Origin: Ophioderma brevispina
Taxonomy: Eukaryota; Echinodermata; Ophiuroidea; Amphilepidida; Ophiodermatidae
Length of the DNA: 64,000 bases
Assembly (NCBI GenBank): GCA_023653785.1
Contig: JAMKCH010078931.1
Location: 111,842 to 175,841 of the forward strand
Reading direction: 5' to 3'
Shown: piece by piece, positions 24,750 through 37,120 of the stretch
Layout: each line of letters starts with the position of its first letter
Numbering within the stretch: the stretch's first letter is position 1
Translations under genes and position numbers: made by a program
Notes under the pieces: model-generated
What the model saw: the letters and a program-made list of their open reading frames with translations, nothing else
Told to the model about the DNA's origin: nothing
Database searches by the model: none

Positions 24750-26149
24750 GTTAAAGATTATTGATCGGACAGGCGCCCAGCTGGGATAAATACTCTGCGG
24801 TATCTACAGCAATTGGATGAAAATAATATGGGCCTGAATTAGGGTTTCATTAATAGGATTTTGGTATTGAGTCTGTTTATTGCCGAGGGCTATAAAACAC
24901 AAGTCAGACAAAAAACCTGGTTAACGTTTCACGTACTTTCTAACTAGTATACAAAATTAACTAATTAATATCAAAATTCGGTCTAAAATTGAATCGATTT
25001 TTCACCTTTGGTGATCGTCACTGTGGCCATGCATAAGAGCTGTTTATTCATGGTATGTGATGGATCGACCAAACGAACATGCTGAACCTCAGAGGTAAAA
25101 ATGAGAAGTTTATTCTACCCAAAGCTGGAATTTAAAGCTTCATTTAAAATACTGGAGAGTTTCAATAAGGGGAAAGCAAACTATAAACCAGGGTCATTTG
25201 TTAATGTTTTATTGGTCGGACGGACGCCTTTAAGGACAGGTTTCTTTTTAAACAATCTACCACAATGGACGAAGAGCATAAGAAGAACCACAACTAATTC
25301 CCACAATCCGACGATTTTAATCTGTTATCACATTCCCCGCACAAAAGGAAGGGATTAAAAAACCCAACCTTTGATCATAATCCCTCAGCATGAATGATGG
25401 CGAAAGCAACAATACTGAGAATATTTTGAAAACTTATGTCCAAACATGTAAAATATACTGCATATAAAACAGTTCCAGCGGTCTTGGTGTGTATTTGTTG
25501 TTGTTTTCTTTATTAGGAAGTTAATGTACATCGTATGAGTTCAGCTTTACTGCCCCAGACTGCCCAGTGTGATAAAAAAGAGATGAGGGTTTGACTAACT
25601 TTGAAAGTTGGACGGGGGGGGGGGGGGGCATATTGGATTTTGTGGGGCACCCATGCTCATGCCAGGGGTCTGAAAGTGACTTCTAACGGGACAATTTACA
25701 GTAAAATATACACGGCCCCTAATATATGACCAGCTTTGGTGAATTATACTAGTTTTCAGTGGAATAACACCAACACGGTGCAAGGGAATATGACACATAC
25801 TGGCTTTTTTATATATTTTGCCCACTGTATTCATACCAGTTATATGCTATTGCAAAGCCCCCAAGCCCACACACACTTATAATTATTATAAACATCTTAC
25901 CTGTATGCAATAAATAGTTTTGATTAAGATTGCCAAACAATTAATTTTTCACGGTAATGCATTATTTAATATTATTTATCATAGCGTTTTTGCTTTTTTG
26001 TTTTTTTTAGGCCATATTGATTGAACATAATACAATGATTGAAGATTGTAGGTAATTTGCAGTGAGATTATACCCTGAGGGGCTGTTATCAATACACTGA
26101 AAAAGATACACATTTCTAAAATAGCCAAACATTACAAGAAAAATAGATA
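24750..26149. other. unassigned stretch with a poly-G run
   Basis: No gene recognised. A plus-strand open frame at 25101-25358 has no splice support or known domain. A G run of more than 15 lies near 25613-25628. Confidence 0.4.
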
Positions 26150-26580
26150 CGGTCCTCCTTGGACCGTTGTGTCGCCGGCGTCCGCGGTTTAGGAATGATA
26201 GGCCTAACAGCACTTGACCTTGATATGTGACATTGGAACTTATAAACAAATGAGGGTTGGCTGTAAACTCAATCAACCAAGTTTGGTTCCAAGAATTCAA
26301 TTGAGGTCAATTACATTGGTAGCCATTTTAACAACTTGACCTCACATATGACCTTTGACCTGGGCTGGAACCTTGACCTACATCAAAAACATGGGGGAAT
26401 GGCGATGTTGACTGTGACCGAAGTTTGGTTTAAAAAAAAAAATCCATCAAAGTATAAGGATAGTATATTAAGGCAAATGTAACCTTTTCACAACAGACAC
26501 ACAGACCAACAACAACAACAGGGGACAAAGTTGATCCATATGTGTCTTCCGGCCTTAGGGCAGGAGACACAAAATGACAC
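26150..26580 (+). repeat. dispersed repeat, second copy
   Basis: Shares GGTTTAGGAATGATAGGCCT, the TTGACCTTGATATGTGAC block and TTATAAACAAAT with 22300-22510, and carries ATATGACCTTTGACCTGGG at about 26347. It ends with ACAGACACACAGACC, CAA repeats and GGGCAGGAGACAC. Confidence 0.7.
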
Positions 26581-26795
26581 TGTGTACTACTTGCAAGAAA
26601 AAACACACTTAGGGTTATTTTGTGTAGTTTAGGTTAATTTTCCATTTTCATTGAACCGTACAATCACAAAGGAATTTGTTACCCCAGCGGACTAGAACTT
26701 GATTAATTGAATTGATACCCAGACGTGTAGTCCCGTATTTGAGGCTAAGTCCCTATTTTTTTTCGGAACGAGCAGGGTCCAGAGCAAAAATCCAA

Positions 26796-26924
26796 GAAAC
26801 CCCCGGGCATGTGATCGGGGTTTCGTGGATGCGGCCTTGTTTGGTCTCACTGATTCCGATGCCCCGGAAATCGTTGCAATGAAGAAACCACAACAAACTG
26901 AGAATTTCTCGAGCGAGAAATTCT
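26796..26924. other. pair of short perfect inverted repeats
   Basis: GAAACCCC (26796-26803) pairs with GGGGTTTC (26817-26824). Farther on, AGAATTTCTCG (26901-26911) and CGAGAAATTCT (26914-26924) form an almost uninterrupted palindrome with a two-base centre. The local GC content is higher than in the surroundings. Function unknown. Confidence 0.6.
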
Positions 26925-28406
26925 GATTAGGAATATCCTCGGAAGGGCCACCCGTGAGTATAGGAATAACAATTGCAATTATAGGGCGGAAGATCGATGT
27001 TCAAACGTCAATTGGGCGGTGTGGTTCCTTACTTATCTCTTCTTCAATGATCTACACACAAAACTGTGACATTGTGCAAATTGAACAATTATACTCTATC
27101 AAGAAAGCTCTGCACTTATTAAACCTTCATATGAGTAATTGATGCAATAGAGGGACTCAGGGCTGAATGCCAATTCCATTGTCTTTTAGCTTTGTGTTTC
27201 ATCGATTAAGCAAAAGTTTCTTCAGATGTGAACGGAGGAGGAAACAATCCAAAAATTCGGAATAAAAATTATTAAGTGCTTCAAAAGATTATTACACTCA
27301 ATACAGGAGGACAAACCAGACGCCCCCCTCCTCAAATTTTAATTCCAGACAGCCATTTGGTTTGACTTCGTTTTGTGTGGGTGGGCTGCTGTAGATACAA
27401 ATATTGTTAAATAACAGGGCAATAGTTGTTAACTGGGTTAAGTGAGGGGAGGAGGAAACCCGCGATGCTGGTTTTTTTAAAAATCACAAATACACCTGCT
27501 CACATAAGACTCTTAGCAGGTTTGGGTACATCTTATAAGTATCAAGGTTAAACACTTATTTTTCTAAGTGTTTCCTAGACATGCACATGCTTGCAAAATG
27601 AACTTTTTGGACATTTCCTGACTTTTTTAAGCTGTGGTGCTTCTAACAAATGGGCGGGCTGTAAGAAGGCATACGGAACTTGTGAAATGTGTATTCTTTT
27701 TCCCTAGGACTATAGGATTTTACAACTGAAAGTGTTTTTAACAAGGGTAGTTCTCGAACCCACAATGTCTTGCACTTCATTGGATCACAAATGTTTAAAA
27801 AAAATAGTTGCACATGTTCACTCAGAATCGAGGTGACCAGATGCCTCTTTAATCCACCGACCTGACCTCGACCCAAATCGGTGTACATCCCAGGGTGCAG
27901 CCATGAATCAACTCCTGCATGTTGCTTGTATTAAAAGCTCTTCCATAGTCTGATGAAGAGAGTATTTATCATAAAATTTCTGCGTTACCCAACGGGAAAG
28001 ATTTGGTCTATCATTAGGGAGGGTATTAAAGGGATTACAAACTCTTTCCAATCACACACAAAAAAAAATCAATAAAAAAAATCTTGAGGGGGCACTATTT
28101 TTACAAAGTGCCAGTGTATCTTAAAGAACACATTTTTTCATACAGACTATTTTTGTAAAATTATCATGGTTACTTTCACCATGCTATTAGCATATACAAG
28201 CTTCGTTGAAGAATTTATAGCAGCATCATGTTTGTCCGAAAGATGGACTTCGTCACTGTTGACCGTAAAATACTCGGGGGGTATTTTGGGAGTTAAGTCA
28301 GTATGACATAAATATTTTATCTAATGTAAACACTTTGACCTACCGTATAACTTTTGACACAAACCCCCGACAGTCTGTAATATCATTCAATTGGTGGGCT
28401 TGTTGA
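26925..28406. other. unassigned stretch
   Basis: No gene recognised; small open frames on both strands lack support. Confidence 0.4.
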
Positions 28407-28664
28407 AAATTAAAATCAAGGAAAGCAAAAAATAGTGAAAGACAGCTGCTGAAAAATGCTGAGCCCGCTGATAAAAATATCTGCCAAAGGTATTTAAAAC
28501 GAAATGCAAAACTCATTTGTTGGAGCCATGACATTGAAGAATTAGGTATATTTGAAAAAGATATGGAAATTGTAGGAGAGTGTACTGTAAAGGGTGAGAA
28601 AATAGCGTATGGTACAGGGGGTGTAACCACCGGACACTACCACGTTATGATACAGTCTGTATGA
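28407..28664 (+). CDS. open frame without a start codon, possible exon or relic, unidentified
   Basis: The plus frame is open for 85 codons between an in-frame TGA (28404) and the TGA at 28662. Parts read KNICQRYLKRNAKLICW, then ELGIFEKDMEIVGECTVKGE and GGVTTGHYHVMIQSV. Composition looks protein-like (charged and hydrophobic residues alternate), but the first ATG is late (about 28575) and the acceptor side is unclear. A possible donor, TCT then GTATGA, lies at the end. The opposite strand is also open, so chance cannot be excluded. I recognise no family. Confidence 0.3.
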   Translation, partial: KLKSRKAKNSERQLLKNAEPADKNICQRYLKRNAKLICWSHDIEELGIFEKDMEIVGECTVKGEKIAYGTGGVTTGHYHVMIQSV

Positions 28665-29958
28665 AGGGCAAATTACAAGAGAAAACTGAGATAGCTATCT
28701 GAGTAAAAAATCAAAAGAGTGCTCTATATCTCTTATGTAGTAAACCCATACCAGTATTGAAAGAATTCTGTTACTTGAGATTTACTATTTTTTTTATAAC
28801 AAATTTGTAATTTTGGTAATTTGGTAATTTTACAATATGAATTCTTTTCAAATTCTCTACGAGCATTACCGACATACGAATCTCTTTTCTTAAATTCACC
28901 GTAAAAATATCTAACTTCTGGTTTTCAAAAAAATATGTAATATGTGGTTCCAAGATATCTCAGTAAATAGTTGAAATGGAGAGAGTTAATCGCTTGTGAG
29001 AATTGAGTGCATCCCAAACCTTTACATCGCCTCACATCTTAACGATGAATTAGATATGTCTCCATCAATTTGATGAGGTAATTGTTGGCAAACAATGCCC
29101 TGCTACTTTAGGAAGAACCACCAGATCTCTGTACTTAACAGCCTCTACAACATCTTGAAACGGTTCAGGGATGTAAATTTTCTTGGTGAGCATGGTTGAT
29201 GAAATGAGAAATCCTTATTTATGTTCTACATAAGAATGTATTTGAAGGAAGGAAATTATTATTATAAGGACATATATGATTGTTTTATGTTATTTATTAA
29301 TTGCAATCAGGACCATTAACCTGTAAGAAGTTAGGACTTATTTACCAGAATCTCATTTTATTTTTAACCCATGTAAATAAATCTTTACATTAACATTAAC
29401 AACTAAAATCCTTTCCCTAACTTTATGGCTGACCTAAAGCTTATATACACCCGCATGAGACATAGGGCAAGGCAAAGAATTATCGAAATAAAACTGATTT
29501 TGAAATTTAAATAAAAAGATACAAGTCCCCAGACAGCATTCTATATACTTTGTCTGAGATCTTTAAAAATCTCCAAGTGCCAAATTATGGCAAAAAGTCT
29601 ATGTGTCACATGAATGTTTCAGCCCATGGATATTGGTCATTATAGTGATAGCCCAGTTTATGATACGTCATCAAGAAATTTGATGCCTATGTGTACTGTG
29701 CCTACGGACTGATGACTATTGCTACCACAATAGGAGACCGACATTTAATTGTAACGGCGTTCCTTAAGGTTAGGGGTTTTGGCCAGGCTGAATTCATCAC
29801 CCTGGAAGCCTTCAGCCTTTGGATTATCCATTTAGATTGGGGTTTTGCATCAGTGATTATACAAATCAAGCTAATAAAATGAGATATGTGGTCAAAAGTT
29901 GCTTTTGTGCTCGATAAAGCTTGCAATCGAGTGTTACCTCTGTTTAAGTACAACTCAC
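28665..29958. other. unassigned stretch
   Basis: No gene or repeat recognised. Confidence 0.4.
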
Positions 29959-30086
29959 CGGGGATTTAGGGGGGAATTGAAGGGGGCATCCCCTAAGTGT
30001 GCAGAGACAGGGTGCCGACCGGAACTTTTGTGGGCACCCAGGCGCTGACCGTGGGCCCGATGTATGAGCCCTGGAGTAGCGGCGCC
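29959..30086 (-). CDS. candidate GC-rich exon, unidentified
   Basis: On the minus strand an acceptor (ACATATAATACAG) leads into 128 bases that end in a strong donor (CCCCG then GTGAGT). Frame 1 is open (GAATPGLIHRAHGQRLGAHK at its start), phase 0 in and 2 out. Another frame is open too. The segment is clearly more GC-rich than its flanks. Low-complexity proline/histidine content and no recognisable domain keep confidence low; it could equally be an untranslated exon or a repeat fragment. Confidence 0.3.
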
Positions 30087-30394
30087 CTGTATTATATGTT
30101 GCTTGTTAGTGAGTGAAAAAAATTCAGGTTGCATCAACGCCCTACCTTCCCCTCTTGACAGGGCATACAGGTTCATAAATTGTGTCAACTTTGAAGCCAA
30201 AATGTATTAGATTGTTTAAGGTAACTCTGTTGTCACTTGAAAAAAAATAATCCAAACATTGTGAAGTATTTTATAAAGCATCTTACTGTAAAAAGAATAT
30301 CTTGAAAGTTTCTTCAAACTTATGTCACTGGATTAATGCCGAGTCTTTTTACTGTAAGATGGAACACTATTGTTCACTAATGGGCAAGAAAGCC
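30087..30394. other. unassigned stretch
   Basis: Nothing recognised. Confidence 0.4.
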
Positions 30395-30640
30395 CAACTT
30401 GTTTAGGATGCTTTCACGGGAGTTCCATAGGTTAACTTGGCCAGACTTGTCCTCCAGAACAACCCAAGCATGCAAGGAATACAAAAGAAACATGTGCAGA
30501 CATATCTGAAATTTTCAGGTGAATCAGGTGCATGTATTGTATTCTTTGCATGCCTTGATGATCTGAAGGACAAACACAAGTCCATTCAACATAATTTACC
30601 TTCCATGAAAGGGCTCCATAAAGGAAGTTGCCGGTTGTTC
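30395..30640. repeat. foldback repeat centred near 30513
   Basis: The centre reads TCTGAAATTTTCAGG. Left-arm words GACTTGTCCTCCAGA, AAGCATGCAAGGAATACAA and ACATGTGCAGACATATCTGA are mirrored on the right by AGGACAAACACAAGTCC, TGTATTCTTTGCATGCCTTG and GGTGAATCAGGTGCATGT. Arms are about 110 bases and imperfect. Overlapping open frames on both strands are by-products. Confidence 0.65.
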
Positions 30641-31404
30641 GAATCTGGCTTGAAACACATCTTTTTTTCAGTGTTTGAGTAAAATTGCTCAAGCTAAATT
30701 GAGAACATCTTTTGTTCACTTCAAATTCTTGAACCAAATTTGTAAGGCCAAGCACACTGCAGTTTGTTGGAGGCGGTCCCATTTCCATGTCACGGAGCAA
30801 AATGTCAGCTGGGGTGCAATCTATTTGCCTGCCAAGAAAGAACTAAACCAGCTAAAAATAAATCATCAGAACTTAAAGTGACGGCACTGAAAATCATACA
30901 CTAACGCTTGCACGTCTCAGATTCAAATCAATCGCTAGGAGTCAACTCTTTAGTTGAACCTAAAACCTATCCTTCCTGAGGACAACCACTTTTTCTTACA
31001 GTATCTCTGATTGGTCCATTACATGATATACCCCCTTCAGTAACCAATCAAAACAGACCTACATATCCATAGGTACTTTTAAGCTTTTCTTGTCACGTGT
31101 CTGACTTGCTAATTGTATTATATAACATTACCTATGAAAAAAAAATGATCAAGTTGGCTATGAGTGCCCTTGGGGTTAAGGCAGACATACAGTCAGCACT
31201 TTGAGGACTGCCTATAGAGCAACAAGGATTTGCCAACTCATCCTCATTTTCCCTAGCTTACCCTGGAAATTGCTAACTTGGGTTACTCTTAATCAGAGTG
31301 GGGGTGGGGTGAAGGAGAAACTGATTACCCAAATCTTGTAGCATCTTATATAAGTTAAACTGTTTGAATTGACTGTAAATACACTTTCCTTCTTTTGTCT
31401 GCAG
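30641..31404. other. unassigned stretch
   Basis: No gene recognised. Confidence 0.4.
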
Positions 31405-31580
31405 CAAAATATCAAGCGCTATTAATGAAAGATATTTCCTTGTCGGGCTATTGCAAGATGAATTCCAGAATAGGCCACTGTGTCTATGGAATATCAAAAT
31501 TGGAACGTTGTTCATACTGAGATCAGGCCGGACTGGACATTTACTTATTGCTAAAAATAATTTGACTGCAGCTCACTTGT
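31405..31580 (+). CDS. candidate 3' exon or exon relic, sulfotransferase-like phrase
   Basis: A very good acceptor (TTCCTTCTTTTGTCTGCAG) is followed on the plus strand by an open frame of about 58 codons ending at a TGA near 31578. It starts KISSAINERYFLVGLLQDEF. The NERYFLVGLL-D phrase recalls the C-terminal segment (NL..Y..VG.LED) of Golgi 2-O-sulfotransferase-type enzymes, but the next residues do not follow that family, which suggests a frameshift or mere chance. No other exon of such a gene was found on this strand. Confidence 0.3.
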
Positions 31581-32163
31581 GAATGGTAAATTTTGCTGGT
31601 TTCCCCATGAGTTTGCACTCCTGCAACAGGGGAGAAACCCTTGGGAAGTTTTCCTATGGGTTTCTCCCTGTTATACATACAGAAGTGCTAACTCAAAGGG
31701 AACCAGCAAAATTTGCCAAGAATTTATGTTAATGTGTAAAGTGTCAATGTATTTGAAAAGCCATGAATGCTAAACAAATGTGACAGCTACATTCATAAAG
31801 CTTGCAAAGGAGTTTAGGCCTTTCATGTATCTATTTAAGTATTGCTCGATGTCCTAAACAATGTCCTAAACAGTACTACCAAAATTCACAAGGTCAAAAG
31901 GTCAATGTGGGTTTCCTTTTACAGAACCAATGTGAAGTAAATGTTGTTTTTATAGTTTCAGTGCATAGGATCCCCCCTACTAAAATTATCTTAAAATGTT
32001 AGACTTAGGCAGATTGTTTGGGATCTGCCTGATTACACAAACAAACCATTTCCATTTTATAATGTGACATGATGTGACTTAACGAAATCCACACATTTAT
32101 ATAATTACTGTAGGCGCTGACTTGGAAATAGTGATGGAATCCACAAATAAGAACAAAACCAGA
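31581..32163. other. unassigned stretch
   Basis: A short imperfect inverted repeat is present near 31585-31715 (AAATTTTGCTGGTTTCCC mirrored by GGGAACCAGCAAAATTTG). No gene. Confidence 0.5.
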
Positions 32164-32439
32164 GGCTGGTATTCTGAAAAGGAGTCTAACTTTAGACCTG
32201 GGGTTAAACCAGAGTTTAGTCCTACATGAGTGGACATTTTTTTCCTTTCAAAATACTGTGAAAGTTAAGTGGGTGAGAAAATTCTTCATGGATGGGCCGG
32301 AATGGACCATCCATGAGGAATTTTCTCACCCATTACAGCACATTTTCAGAGTATTTGTAAGAAAAAAGGTCCATTCATGTAGGACTAACCCTGGTTTAAA
32401 CCCAGGTCTAAAGTTAGACTTCCTTTCAGAATACCAGCC
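32164..32439. mobile_element. near-perfect foldback miniature element
   Basis: The left end GGCTGGTATTCTGAAAAGGA mirrors the right end TCCTTTCAGAATACCAGCC. Inner words TCTAACTTTAGACCTGG, TTAGTCCTACATGA and GTGGGTGAGAAAATTC are also mirrored (CCAGGTCTAAAGTTAGA, TCATGTAGGACTAA, GAATTTTCTCACCCA). The centre is near 32302. The whole 276-bp unit could fold into one long hairpin. Confidence 0.9.
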
Positions 32440-33162
32440 ATACTGTTTAAATGACCAATGAGAAAAGTGCACTGTGCACATAGCACAGGTTGTGTTAATT
32501 TCATGTTCCCTCATGGACAGTGACTCAGTGTCACAATACTACATTAAATACTTCATGATGTTGACTTTTTGACACTAAACATGAATTTGCTGTTAGCTAG
32601 GATGCTTATGCCTCATTAGGAATGCACTTTTCTTGCTTTTATCATCTGCCCATTAAAGGTGCATTTCATGATCCTAGCACCTCATTTTTTGTTTATGGTT
32701 CACTAAAAATCCCTGAGAAAAGCTTACTTCCAAAATTTCAGTTGATTCTGACGATGTGTGCACGTACATAAAAAACAGCAATCAAATGTTTAGGGTCGAC
32801 ATTTGGGTCAACATTTTACCACAGACACACACACAAACAGATACACACACTATGAAATCCTTATGTGCCCTCTTGCAGACGACACACACACACACACACA
32901 AAACACTGGATGGACTGTGGATTACATTGTTTAAATATTATTTCATTGCACAGAATTCCCTTAAATGTATATTCCTACGTTTTTTTTTTTGCTGAATAAG
33001 AGTTGCTTCATTCTTAACTGATAAATGAACATGACAAAATGAATGTGCTATGTGTGTGTGACTCTGTTCTATACATGTGTGTGTGACTTTGCAGAAATGT
33101 GAACTCTCTGTTCAAAATGAATAAATGTTTGCTTGAACTAACAGAGCAAATGAGAAGTTCAA
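32440..33162. other. unassigned stretch with AC microsatellites
   Basis: AC-rich simple repeats at about 32823-32850 and 32880-32900. Otherwise nothing recognised. Confidence 0.5.
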
Positions 33163-33517
33163 TTAAAGGGGGATGGCCCGATTTAAGTATAAGCTTTCAT
33201 CTTGATAGAATTGCCTTCACCCCAAAACAACATCTGTTAAAGTTTTGCACCGATATTTCAATCCATTTTGATGTGAGAGTTATATGTACACGGTTTTGTG
33301 AACCGCATAGAGCACTGTGTACAAATTAATATTGCGTCAACCAAAATGGGACTATACTTTTTGCCTCATCTTCCACACCAAACATGTAGTCTGAGATTTC
33401 ACCGGGTAAACTGAAAAAAAAAATTTTTTAGTTCTTTTGATACCAAAAATTTTGACTTTGGAAAATGTGGGGTTCTGGGGATGAAGCTATTAGCAATCGG
33501 GGCCAGGACCTTTAAAG
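33163..33517 (+). mobile_element. TTAA-bounded miniature element, family M3
   Basis: Begins TTAAAGGGGGATGGCCCGAT and ends CCAGGACCTTTAAAGG. A reverse copy is at 54773-55084. Shared internal blocks include GCACCGATATTTCAATCC, TTTTGATGTGAG and GGTTCTGGG...GCTATTAGC. Confidence 0.8.
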
Positions 33518-34328
33518 GTTAAATATTTTAAATGAAAAAATTATGTAAATTCATTACCAGTTAAAATTTAGGCAACAAATCATCTGGTATTACAACATAT
33601 ATCTTGAAATAGCTGATATGCACACTTGTAATTGCACAAGTCATGTCAATACAATATGTAAATATTTTTTTTTAAAGTTAACGAAAAAATGCTACGAATT
33701 ATCCCAAACAAAACATAGCAATTTAGATACACCTAATCCAGCGTTATAAAAGTGAACAAAAATCACTACTAATTTCCCAAACAAAAAAAGTCAATCTGGC
33801 TACACTGCCAGCTGAATAATTTTCTACCACAAAGTTTATTACCAATAATGATTATAAATATAGTCATATGTCAATTAATCTCTCTTTTATGATTAAATTG
33901 ACTATTAAAAGAAAGCAACTTCCATCAAAAGCAATAATAACAGGCACACAAGAAATCTCCATGGAAAAGTTACTAAAATTGGAAAAAGACACAAGTGCAA
34001 CGATTGGAGTTCATACTCAAATTGAAGATATTGACAAACATTAAAATAAAGGGGGCGGACAGTTGTACCCATTTAAACAAAAAATAATACCAGAAGTGGT
34101 CAACAATAGTGACCAGTTTGGACACTCCACCCTTTGGTCATAAACTTGATGAACATTCCGCAACCTTGCCCCTTCACTAGGTTGGTTGGCGAGTCAGAGC
34201 TGGCATTATGGTGAAAAGAAGTCTTCAAAATGTGTAATCTGACTTTTTGCAATATTTAGAATGAAACGGAGTTACGATGGACTAACAGGATTATTTTTTG
34301 CTGCCTAATGATTTGAAATGTGGATTAC
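33518..34328. other. unassigned AT-rich stretch
   Basis: Nothing recognised. Confidence 0.4.
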
Positions 34329-34695
34329 TTAAGGACTATCAGTGATTTGCTATAAAACAAAAAATCGGAAAAAAATCTTCAAAAATCAGATTGTGCATGT
34401 AGTAACCAGTATGAGTATCCTAAAAATATCGTAGCATAAGACATGACCCAAAAAAGCAGGCCTAAAAAGGACAAAATCGATTTAGTCATACTGTCCGTAC
34501 GGACACATACTACAACACGAATGAATGGAGAGAAGTATTTTGGGAACACTTTTGGGCCGTTTTCTTCCTTTCTGTAACATCTTACAGTTGGAAAAAGTAA
34601 CTTATGAGAATTCTACAGACTTATCCTTCAACGCTATTCCCGCAAATTTCAAATATTTTTAAAAAAAAAAAAAAAAAACCTGATAGTGCCTTTAA
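34329..34695 (+). mobile_element. TTAA-bounded miniature element, family M5
   Basis: Begins TTAAGGACTATCAGTGATTT and ends GATAGTGCCTTTAA. The reverse copy is at 24400-24748; both share CCGTACGGACA and a TTTGAAATATTTG-type block near the end. Confidence 0.7.
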
Positions 34696-35673
34696 GTATT
34701 TTGGGGAATGAACATTATGTCTTGGTGTTGTTCGGGATTATTTGGAGCCTTGTTCGTGTAATTCTTATTGTTAATTCAACAATTCTCAAGATGCACTGAA
34801 ACCCCTCACCGGTTTCCAAGGTGCGGACTTTGGTTAATGGGGCAGAAATGCTGGGAATACAATGACTTCTCAAGCAGTTTACTCCTCCATTGTTATGAAG
34901 TCCAGACACCTTGGAAAACCAGCTGATTGAACTTCAACATTGATGGAAGTTGCCAATACCATGTCTCTAAGCCAAGCATATGAGAAGCGGGAGAGGAAAA
35001 AACCAGTATGAAAGAGTGTGCAAGAGTGTACATAGATCTGAATGATAGTCCTGCATTTACCAAAGGGTCTTTTCAACGGCTTTGCCTGTCTCGGCTTTGA
35101 ATTCTCAAATTAAGGCTAAAAGAACACATTGGTTGCATGATAACGAAGAGGGGTGAAGAAGAAACAGCAAAATAATTAGAGAGGGTAAACATATTGGCAT
35201 GGACAACGAAATGTTTTGAATAATAGATTGAGTTCTCAAGTGAAAAATGGGATAGAACTGATCTATTCTTTCTCTTGTGCAGGGTTAAACATCTGCAGAA
35301 CCGACATGCCTCGGTGGGAATTAACCATCAAAACTCTTGCCAACTACATAATCTGGTATTGACAGTTGAAGAGGAACAAATATTAGAAGATATCTCTAAA
35401 GGACCAAAAAATCCTATTTTGGTTCTTTCCACGCTCCTCTGAAGGCAAAGCAAATTTTTGAGGAAAATAATATCTTGCAATGGATGTATTACTGTACTTG
35501 AAAACACCCTCTAAGCCAGCCATATGTGAGAGAATTTAAAAAGATGAAACTTTGCACAAAACCATGCATTCTTTAAAAGAAGAAAACACATGCATGAAAG
35601 AATCAGTTCATCAGAAGGAGTAGTCCAATTGTACTAAGTTACATATCAAAACGAAGTCTGTGGGTTGTTAAAA
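34696..35673. other. 3' flank of the five-exon gene
   Basis: Downstream (minus strand) of the stop codon at 35674. I saw no clear AATAAA-type signal (TTTATT on the plus strand) within several hundred bases, so the 3' end of the transcript is not fixed. Confidence 0.4.
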
Positions 35674-35815
35674 TCATACTACTCCTGTTATGTACTCGTC
35701 GAATTCTGCATCTTTTACTGTCTGAAATATCTTTAATGCCTGACACTCAAAGTACACCATTTGTTTTGGTGCTACTATCACATTTGCCAGTCTCATATGC
35801 AGATTTAGCTTAACT
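35674..35815 (-). CDS. terminal (or internal) coding exon of unidentified five-exon gene, exon 5
   Basis: On the minus strand, TATATATTTTTTTCAG is an excellent acceptor. The frame enters with one base (phase 2), reads VKLNLHMRLANVIVAPKQMV then YFECQALKIFQTVKDAEFDE and YITGVV, and stops at TGA (35674-35676). The alternation of hydrophobic and polar residues suggests beta strands. The exon before it (36838-36915) leaves phase 2, so the junction is in frame and restores a lysine. A GTATGA just before the stop could act as a donor, so this may instead be internal. No family is recognised. Confidence 0.65.
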
Positions 35816-36837
35816 CTGAAAAAAATATATACGTACCTTCACACTAAGCAACTTTCTTACAATTTAATAAATCATTGGATACAGACCCAAAAGGTATGGA
35901 TCTTTCTAAAATATAAAACTTGGCGAGTATCTTGGGTTCAAATGCCATCCACGCAAAGTATTCTTTCAGGTCAAATCTATCAAGAATCAAGCAGGTATAT
36001 GCACAAGGGAGGGAAGCATGTCCCAACAATATAGAGACATCAAAACATTCCTAGCACAATATGGGATCTTATACTAAGAGTATTCCCAAAAACATTATGT
36101 ATTCACTGGCAACATTGAGAAACATCCCCAAAACCAATGGGAACATCACAGACAATGAAAGATATCGTTCAACAACAAAGAGGATAACACTAAACATGAT
36201 ATATTAAGGTTAGGGTCACCTTATACAAAGCAATAAATTGTTCTCCACCTTCAAAGGGAGATGATATTTTTTACTGTCAATGTTGACTCAGGGACATGAT
36301 ATAAATCAAAACCAGTCATATTAAAATGTTTTGCAACAAGAGATTTCACATTTCAGGTTGTTTTTAAATAATTGGAATAGTACTGAGTGTTGCCCCGAGT
36401 TAAAGCTTTCCATCAAATAATCCCCATCTGAAAGGATTAAGCTGAGAAATGTTTCTTGTACAAAAAATAGTGAAATTCCTATTTCGTATAGGAGGCAAAT
36501 ACAAATTAGCCTAGGTTTTTACTTGAAATGTAAGCAAATCAAAATCACGTTTTTATCTCTTTTGACGACATTCCTGTAGCCAATAAAACCCAAGGTACGA
36601 AATCTATTAAGTGTCTAGTCTTCGTATGAAATTACTATTTATACACACATGGGTACCTCAAAATCTCTCGTTGCAACTTTAAATGAAGACATTGAGGATG
36701 TTACCAACACATTCAGGAAGGTCTCAGGATTGTGATGCTAGTACTAGTTTACTCTGTTACCATGGTCTTTAATAAATTCTACCTATCATCAAAATAAACC
36801 CCACTGTCCCTCGTGCTTGATTCACTGGAAATTCTAC
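35816..36837 (-). other. intron between exons 4 and 5, holding an M2 element
   Basis: About 1 kb between the donor of exon 4 and the acceptor of exon 5. It contains the reverse M2 miniature element at 36328-36683. No other feature. Confidence 0.5.
36328..36683 (-). mobile_element. TTAA-family miniature element M2, reverse copy
   Basis: Starts TTGCAACAAGAGATTTCACA and ends AATCTCTCGTTGCAACTTTA, matching 20549-20898 in reverse complement. It lies inside the proposed intron between exons 4 and 5. Confidence 0.8.
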
Positions 36838-36915
36838 TTGAGAGCTAGGGTGGCACTTTTTCCTCCTTTCTTGATGGGAGTGCGGTGGCGATTTGGCGTT
36901 TTGAGCAAGTTCATT
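36838..36915 (-). CDS. coding exon of unidentified gene, exon 4
   Basis: Acceptor TTTCACACCATCACAACCACAG, then 78 bases, then donor GTAGAA. Entered in phase 2 it reads MNLLKTPNRHRTPIKKGGKS then ATLAL and leaves in phase 2. This fits exactly between exon 3 (out phase 2) and exon 5 (in phase 2), with a lysine codon rebuilt at each junction (AA plus A). The segment is short and basic, as in a flexible loop. Another frame is also open, so the phase match is the main support. Because the length is a multiple of three, skipping it would keep the frame. Confidence 0.55.
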
Positions 36916-37120
36916 CTGTGGTTGTGATGGTGTGAAATGCAAACATATGGAATTCTGTTGGATAACCATTACACTTAGTTCATACTCAACAGGCAAGGGC
37001 AAGTTCTTGATCAAGGTTTGGATTTAAAGATGTCAAACAAGAAATTAGGGTATCGGAGAGATTATCAGGTTGTAGAAAATACATTGGAGAAAATTTTTCA
37101 ATCAGAACCAATGGTTAAAA

